Shown here piece after piece: positions 58,884 to 64,000 of a stretch of 64,000 nt of DNA. Both the position numbers and the translations under genes were made by a program. This DNA comes from Sulfurovum sp. (GTDB lineage: Bacteria > Campylobacterota > Campylobacteria > Campylobacterales > Sulfurovaceae). Below the pieces are notes generated by a model, which saw nothing but the letters and a program-made list of their open reading frames with translations, searched no databases and was not told where the DNA came from. How positions within the stretch are numbered: position 1 is the first letter of the stretch; each line of letters starts with the position of its first letter. The DNA lies in NCBI GenBank assembly GCA_024637255.1, contig JAGXFO010000002.1, positions 24,418-88,417 of the forward strand, in the 5' to 3' direction.

Positions 58884-61800
58884 CTATGATTTAATTTCAC
58901 TCTTTGCAAATATTTCAAATACTTCTGCGGTAAGCGGTTTACTATAATAATACCCCTGTATCTCATCACATCCCTGTTCTCGAAGAAAATTAAGCTGCTC
59001 TAGCGTTTCCACACCTTCAGCAATGGTTTTCAGTCCAAGACTATGGGCCATGCTGATAATAGCAGCTACGATAGCTTTATCCTCAGGATCAGTGTGGATA
59101 TTACGAATAAATGATTGGTCAATTTTGAGCTTATAGACTTTAAATTTTTTAAGATAACTCAAACTGGAATAACCCGTTCCAAAATCATCAATGGCCATAC
59201 GTACTCCCTGTTCATGTAGCTTGTCCATCACAGCATAGGCACGTTTTGGGTCGCTCATTGCAACTGCTTCAGTCAATTCGATCTCCAAGTACTCCGGAGG
59301 TAAGCCTATCTCCCCCAATATGTCTGCAACCAGTCCTGCTAAACGGGGATGACGAAACTGTACCGCCGAGAGGTTGACGGCGACGATCATTGGTGACAGA
59401 CCATGTTCGATCCAGCTTTTCGCTTGTTTTACTGCGGTACGCAGTACCCACTCACCGATTGATAAGATTATTCCACTCTCTTCTGCAAGTGGAATAAACT
59501 TAGTAGGTGAAATATTTCCAAGCTCAGGGTGGATCCATCGCAATAAGGCTTCTGCCCCAATAATACGGCCATCATGCAATGAGATTTGTGGCTGATAGAC
59601 CACGTGTAATTGCTTCTGTTCCAGAGCATGGCGCAATGCATTTGTCAGTTGCAAATTACGTGTTGAACGCTCTTGCATCGCTTCGGTAAAGAAACAGTAG
59701 TTATTGCGCCCATCCTCTTTTGCACGGTACATGGCAATATCGGCATTTTTAGTAAGCGTCCCATAGTCCTTACCGTCAGCCGGATAAAGAGCAATACCTA
59801 TGGATGCAGTCACTGTCAGCTCATTATGTTCGATTATAACAGGTTTGGCAATAGTACTTAGAAGTTTCTGTACAACATGAGTAATGCCTTGTATATCCGT
59901 ATGCGGCACCATAAAAATGAATTCATCTCCACCAAAGCGCGATACGACATCTTCTTCACGCAGAACTGCTCGAAAACGTTTAGCCAACTTCATCAACAAG
60001 AGATCTCCGATTCTATGGCCAAGAGTATCGTTGATATTTTTGAAGTGATCGAGATCGAGAAAAAGAAGCGCCAGTTTTCCATTTTTTCGCTTTGCAAAAT
60101 TGATGGCGTATGCTGTTTTCTCTTCAAGCTGAACCCGGTTTGGCAGTTTTGTAAGAACATCAAAATTGGCAAGATAATGAATACGATTTTGGTTGCGTTT
60201 TTTCTCACTAATGTCCTCTTTAATTGCCATATAATTGACGATGGTTCCATCAGTCTGGAAAAGGGGAGAAACCTTAAGTGCTTCCGTATACTCAGTTCCG
60301 TCCTTTCGACGATTGACAAACTCACCAGCCCAAGGTTTTCCTTTGGTCAATTGTCCCCACATGGCATCATAAGTAGCTGAGATTGTTTTGCCCGATTGGA
60401 GCAGGCGAGGATTTTTACCTATTGCTTCAGCTCTCGTATATCCGCTCATTCGAGTAAAAGAATTATTGACGTATTCTATATTACCTTCAAGATCAGTAAT
60501 GACTACGGTATGGGGGCTTTGCTCAACTACTTGCGAAAGCTTACGCAACTCTTTTCCCGCCTGCTTACGCATAGTGATATCTCGTGAGGAGGCGTATATA
60601 TAACGCTTCCCTTCCAGCTCAATTTTTCTAGCAGTAATCTCAACATCAAAAACCATACCATCTTTACGACGATACTGAGTCTCAAAAGTGATTGGGACTT
60701 CGGACATAGATCCAATAACCTCAGTAATCTTTTCACGTGACAGATTACTGTCCCAGTCATATACACTCAAAAGCTGAGCTTCATTGTTGTCATAGCCCAG
60801 CATTTTAAGAAAAGAGGGGCTGTATTCTATGAGCTGTCCATCAAGATCCAGGATGTGAATTCCATCGACAGAAGAACTGAGCAAGTTGTTAAGCCAAGCT
60901 CTGTTTGACTCAAGTTCCTTGGTTTTGACCCTCAGTTTTTGCCGATTCTTTACAAGCTGCAGGATGATGAACACTAAAAAAAGATAAAGAAGCAGCCTTC
61001 CCAATGTCAAAAGCCAAGGATATTGATTATTGGCCATAGTATCAAACTCTGCTGTGCTTAAAAAACGAATATGCCATATTCGTCCGCCAACCTCAAGTGT
61101 TCGCTGGGTGCTATGTTTTGAAACATAAGAGGATGGTTCAAACGATCGATAGAGAAGATCATCTTCTAACATCCATTCATCATCGTAGATTTCAAGATCA
61201 AGTAAAGAGTATTTGGGGGTGAGCTTACTCATCAGATATTTCATCTGAAAGGGGCTGTAGACAAATCCAAGAAGCGCATTTCGTCGCGCTTCAATTGTGT
61301 CTGGCTCTTTCTTTGTTTTATACAAGGGAAAGTACAGTAAAAAACCAGTTTGGGCATCCAAGTCAGTCTCTTGTGCCAATACAACTCGTCCCGAAGCCGA
61401 TGCAAGACCCGTATCTCTAGCCCTTATCATCGCTTTTCTGCGCATAGGCTCGGAGAACATATCGTATCCGATTGCTTTCACATTGCGCTCATCCATTGGC
61501 TCAAGATAGAGGACTGCACTGTATTGTTCACGTTCCCCTTCGGGTTTGAGTGTAAAGGAGGGATAACCTTCTTGGGAGCGCATTCTTTCTTCGAGTGGGG
61601 TAACTTCATCCGGATGGAGCATCATTGCAAATCCAATCCCATGCAAACCAGGATAATGCTTATGGAGCTGAAGCATCTCTACAAAATACTGCCACTCTTG
61701 GCGGCTAACACTATCACTAGCCTGAAAAAATGCGATACCGCTACGCAAAGCATTCTCATATTGTACTATCCGACCATTCATGCGATCTAAGTTCTCATCA

Positions 61801-61967
61801 ACATTACTTTCAAAAAGTTCTTTGACCTGATTGTCATAAGTATGTTTTGACACGGACCAGAAAAATACAGCAATAATAACTGAAATAAACAAGATGATCC
61901 AAAAGATTACTGGATAAGTATAAGATTTTTTTTGAAAAATTTTTTGAAATCCAATGCTGATTGGCAT
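58884..61967 (-). CDS. CHASE-PAS-PAS-GGDEF-EAL cyclic-di-GMP enzyme
   Basis: A 1027-residue protein: first membrane helix (about 20-40), CHASE sensor (about 70-290, with YPGLHGIGFAMML and LFYFPLYKTK-like text), second helix (about 335-355), two PAS domains (about 380-490 and 500-610), GGDEF domain with intact RFGGDEFIFM (about 690) and EAL domain with QPQISL and AEALLRW (about 810). Both active sites look intact, so it may make and break c-di-GMP depending on the signal. The ATG at 61967 follows GAAGGAG; a further upstream start is less likely. Confidence 0.93.
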   Translation of the reverse strand: MPISIGFQKIFQKKSYTYPVIFWIILFISVIIAVFFWSVSKHTYDNQVKELFESNVDENLDRMNGRIVQYENALRSGIAFFQASDSVSRQEWQYFVEMLQLHKHYPGLHGIGFAMMLHPDEVTPLEERMRSQEGYPSFTLKPEGEREQYSAVLYLEPMDERNVKAIGYDMFSEPMRRKAMIRARDTGLASASGRVVLAQETDLDAQTGFLLYFPLYKTKKEPDTIEARRNALLGFVYSPFQMKYLMSKLTPKYSLLDLEIYDDEWMLEDDLLYRSFEPSSYVSKHSTQRTLEVGGRIWHIRFLSTAEFDTMANNQYPWLLTLGRLLLYLFLVFIILQLVKNRQKLRVKTKELESNRAWLNNLLSSSVDGIHILDLDGQLIEYSPSFLKMLGYDNNEAQLLSVYDWDSNLSREKITEVIGSMSEVPITFETQYRRKDGMVFDVEITARKIELEGKRYIYASSRDITMRKQAGKELRKLSQVVEQSPHTVVITDLEGNIEYVNNSFTRMSGYTRAEAIGKNPRLLQSGKTISATYDAMWGQLTKGKPWAGEFVNRRKDGTEYTEALKVSPLFQTDGTIVNYMAIKEDISEKKRNQNRIHYLANFDVLTKLPNRVQLEEKTAYAINFAKRKNGKLALLFLDLDHFKNINDTLGHRIGDLLLMKLAKRFRAVLREEDVVSRFGGDEFIFMVPHTDIQGITHVVQKLLSTIAKPVIIEHNELTVTASIGIALYPADGKDYGTLTKNADIAMYRAKEDGRNNYCFFTEAMQERSTRNLQLTNALRHALEQKQLHVVYQPQISLHDGRIIGAEALLRWIHPELGNISPTKFIPLAEESGIILSIGEWVLRTAVKQAKSWIEHGLSPMIVAVNLSAVQFRHPRLAGLVADILGEIGLPPEYLEIELTEAVAMSDPKRAYAVMDKLHEQGVRMAIDDFGTGYSSLSYLKKFKVYKLKIDQSFIRNIHTDPEDKAIVAAIISMAHSLGLKTIAEGVETLEQLNFLREQGCDEIQGYYYSKPLTAEVFEIFAKSEIKS

Positions 61968-62365
61968 AGTGCGATTTCTCCTTCTATGAATACCTATTGT
62001 ATCTATCAATCTATTTTAATGGACTTAAAAAATATGCAAAAATGCACTAAACTGTCCACCCATACTGGTAATAAGCCAGCTATTTTATAATGGCCTGAAT
62101 ACTTAAGACAACAAAAACCAAAACTTATTTCCAAATGCTAAAATGAACATATATACTGCCACCATTTGTAGAATAGAAAAAGCTTTAAGCAAGGGAAAGT
62201 AGTATCTTTCTAGTACAGTTTTACTTGAGACAGCTAGAGCATTATCTAGCTAATATATATCTTGCATGGGTCATCTGCTAGTCTCCATGGCGAAGTGTAG
62301 CGAACATTTATCAGATACCATTGATAGAGTAAACTTGTGAGCTTCTTTATACATGCCCTATTGTA
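61968..62365 (+). other. Intergenic region between the two c-di-GMP genes
   Basis: About 400 bases holding the leader of the CHASE gene on the minus strand (AAGGAG at about 61977-61983) and otherwise no open frame, tRNA or clear repeat. AT-rich text near 62020-62040 and 62230-62260 may hold promoters. Confidence 0.5.
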
Positions 62366-64000
62366 TCAAAGAGTTGAGATAATGCCAATCTGATTTCGCC
62401 CATGTTCTTTTGCGTAATAGAGCCCCTGATCGACTCGTTTGAATAGTTCTAAAAAAGTATCATTGTTTCCAAGTGCACCGACACCAAGACTGATGGTTAA
62501 ATGATCCACTCCGGGGAATAAGGCACTCTCAACGGCTAATCGCAGTTTTTCTGCCAGTATTTGGATATTTTCCAGATCGGTACCCGGACTTAACACCAGG
62601 AACTCTTCACCTCCCCAGCGTGCAAAAATATCTATTTTTCGGATATTGTTTTGTATGACAGCGGCCAATTTTTTGAGCACTTCATCTCCGACAGTATGTC
62701 CATAAGTATCATTCACCAACTTAAAATGATCAATATCGATAAGAATCAATGAGAGCGGCTGAGAGAAGCGTTGTGAGCGCTCAGATTCCAGCTCATAGAG
62801 TTCTTCAAATTTGTAACGGTTATAAATTCCGGTGAGTTTATCAAAAGTAGCGATATTTTCCATTTCCTTATGCATCAACGTCTCTGAAGTGACATCTTTT
62901 CCGGTGGAGACATATCCGATGATATTGTTTTCATCATTTTTTAGTGGCGTAATGGTTTTGTTTTCATAGTATAGATCGTTATTTTTCTTTTTATTGACCA
63001 GTGTTTTTCTAAAAACCTCTCCACTTGAAATCGTTTCCCATAAGTCTTTATAGAAGGCATTATCATGCTGACCTGATTTTAAAAGTTTTGGATCTTTCCC
63101 CAAGACCTCTTTTTTTGAGAAACCCGTATGGTCACAAAATGCCTGATTGACATAGGTAATAGTCCCCATTTTATCGGTTATAATCACCAAATCATCAATC
63201 TGCTCCACTACCTTTGAAAGTGTCTCAATCTTTTGTCGGGATCTTTTAATCTCACTCATATCAACAATCATCCCTGTGAAAATATCACCATCGAGTGTCG
63301 CAGTCATCATAACCGGGACGGGAGCACCGTTTTTATTGAGGACTTCCAATTCATAATTGTTGATATGTCCTTCTTTAAGTAATGCTCGGGTGAATGCTTT
63401 TTGCTGTTTGGTGGATTTGTACATTTTAAGTGCATTCAGCTTTGTCATTTCGTCCTCCGTATCAAAAGCAAGCATTTTCACCAGAGCTGGATTCACATAG
63501 AAGATATTCCCAAAAAGGTCGGCACGGTAGATACCGATCATCATATCTTCCACCAAGTCCCGGTATTTTTTCTCGGACGTCAAAAGTGCTTGCCGCGCCT
63601 TTTTTTGTTCAGATATGTCTCGTACGGAACTCAAAATATAAGGCTTGTCTTTAAGAATGATGCGTTTTGCATACACTTCTACCGGTATGCGCTCACCGTT
63701 TTTGCACAGTTGTTCCACTTGGAGATTTATATGCCTTTCTTCTCCCATTTTTTTCATTGCCGCTTTGATCATCTCGGGATGGCCGCTGTCATATTCGGGA
63801 GCGTCGAGTTCTTTGACTGTCATTCCCATCATCTCTTCTTGGGTATACCCGCGTGTTTTCCATGCATTTTCATTGAGGTAGATAAAGTGCCCCTCCAGAT
63901 CATGAACCATGATAGAATCTTGAACGGCATCGAAAATTTGTGCTTGCAGCAGCAAGGCTTCTTCTTTCTCAAAATCTTCAGTGATGTCCTGCACCGTTCC
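62366..64000 (-). CDS. PAS-domain diguanylate cyclase, truncated by the window end
   Basis: At least 542 residues; the N-terminus lies beyond the window, since the frame is open to the edge and begins with the PAC-like end of another PAS domain (VQDITEDFEKEE). Then follow PAS domains (about 20-130, 140-250 and 265-380) with AC-type ends SVRDISEQKK and YVSTGKDVTSE, and a GGDEF domain with intact RWGGEEFLVLSPG (about 455) and DHFKLVNDTYGH. It makes c-di-GMP. Together with the neighbour it forms a c-di-GMP signalling locus, although separated by an intergenic region. Confidence 0.93.
   Translation of the reverse strand, partial: GTVQDITEDFEKEEALLLQAQIFDAVQDSIMVHDLEGHFIYLNENAWKTRGYTQEEMMGMTVKELDAPEYDSGHPEMIKAAMKKMGEERHINLQVEQLCKNGERIPVEVYAKRIILKDKPYILSSVRDISEQKKARQALLTSEKKYRDLVEDMMIGIYRADLFGNIFYVNPALVKMLAFDTEDEMTKLNALKMYKSTKQQKAFTRALLKEGHINNYELEVLNKNGAPVPVMMTATLDGDIFTGMIVDMSEIKRSRQKIETLSKVVEQIDDLVIITDKMGTITYVNQAFCDHTGFSKKEVLGKDPKLLKSGQHDNAFYKDLWETISSGEVFRKTLVNKKKNNDLYYENKTITPLKNDENNIIGYVSTGKDVTSETLMHKEMENIATFDKLTGIYNRYKFEELYELESERSQRFSQPLSLILIDIDHFKLVNDTYGHTVGDEVLKKLAAVIQNNIRKIDIFARWGGEEFLVLSPGTDLENIQILAEKLRLAVESALFPGVDHLTISLGVGALGNNDTFLELFKRVDQGLYYAKEHGRNQIGIISTL

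Overview
The window is about 64 kb of an AT-rich bacterial chromosome. Gene content points to a Campylobacterota (Epsilonproteobacteria) host of the Sulfurovum/Sulfurimonas type. The indicators are a leucyltransferase (Bpt)-type N-end-rule enzyme, a group III truncated hemoglobin, a lone class I fructose-bisphosphatase, DUF234, DUF302 and DUF445 proteins of Campylobacterota type, and densely packed genes with short AAGGAG-type ribosome sites. This is inferred from gene style; no rRNA or tRNA gene lies in the window. Genus assignment is tentative.

Layout. (1) 1-5.2 kb: ordinary genes (ychF, DUF302 lipoprotein, DUF1456, PaaI-type thioesterase, exonuclease III, methyltransferase, DUF445). (2) 5.2-10.5 kb: a decayed integron. 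The integrase gene has lost about 195 internal codons in frame, including most catalytic residues. It is followed by an attI-like region with direct repeats and five recognisable attC sites plus a sixth lacking its R' core. The cassettes carry a GC-rich TSUP permease, a DUF2158 protein with a RelB/RelE-like pair, a frameshifted HNH endonuclease, a 46-residue protein, a nonsense-interrupted small protein and a DUF4160/DUF2442 pair. The toxin reading frame has two in-frame TGA codons, the first at a position where its family has a conserved tryptophan. (3) 10.5-30.6 kb: housekeeping genes (psd, a DnaQ-like exonuclease, gltX, yggT, a lytic transglycosylase, mobB, fbp, hemD, metG, bpt, selO, truncated hemoglobin, mgtE) with a few unknowns. 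(4) 30.7-40.5 kb: a proline cluster on the minus strand, proB-proC-ppnP-proA-TPR protein-putA-putP. It puts synthesis, uptake and breakdown of proline in one line and has a divergent MerR-like regulator gene at its head. (5) 40.6-47 kb: Trk/Ktr potassium uptake, a dicarboxylate/amino acid symporter, and a 5'-nucleotidase-like protein with altered metal-ligand positions next to a second DUF302 protein. (6) 47.2-58.1 kb: a 13-gene, mostly overlapping aryl-polyene (xanthomonadin/flexirubin-like) cluster. It has an ACP, ketosynthase, chain-length factor, two hot-dog dehydratases, a ketoreductase, an aromatic amino acid ammonia lyase, glycosyl- and acyltransferases, a LolA-like protein, an MMPL exporter and an acyl-AMP ligase. 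(7) 58.1-64 kb: a small secreted protein with a perfect 28-bp palindrome upstream, then two cyclic-di-GMP enzymes (CHASE-PAS-GGDEF-EAL and PAS-GGDEF, the latter cut by the window end).

Working together. The aryl-polyene genes form a complete-looking path: aromatic starter by the ammonia lyase, activation by the AMP ligase, chain extension on the ACP, then membrane acylation and export. The proline genes link glutamate, P5C and proline in both directions. The integron is most simply read as a fossil: with a dead integrase its cassettes can no longer be shuffled in cis, and several carry stops or frameshifts. The alternative readings (recoding, programmed or transcriptional slippage, sequencing errors) are listed as findings.
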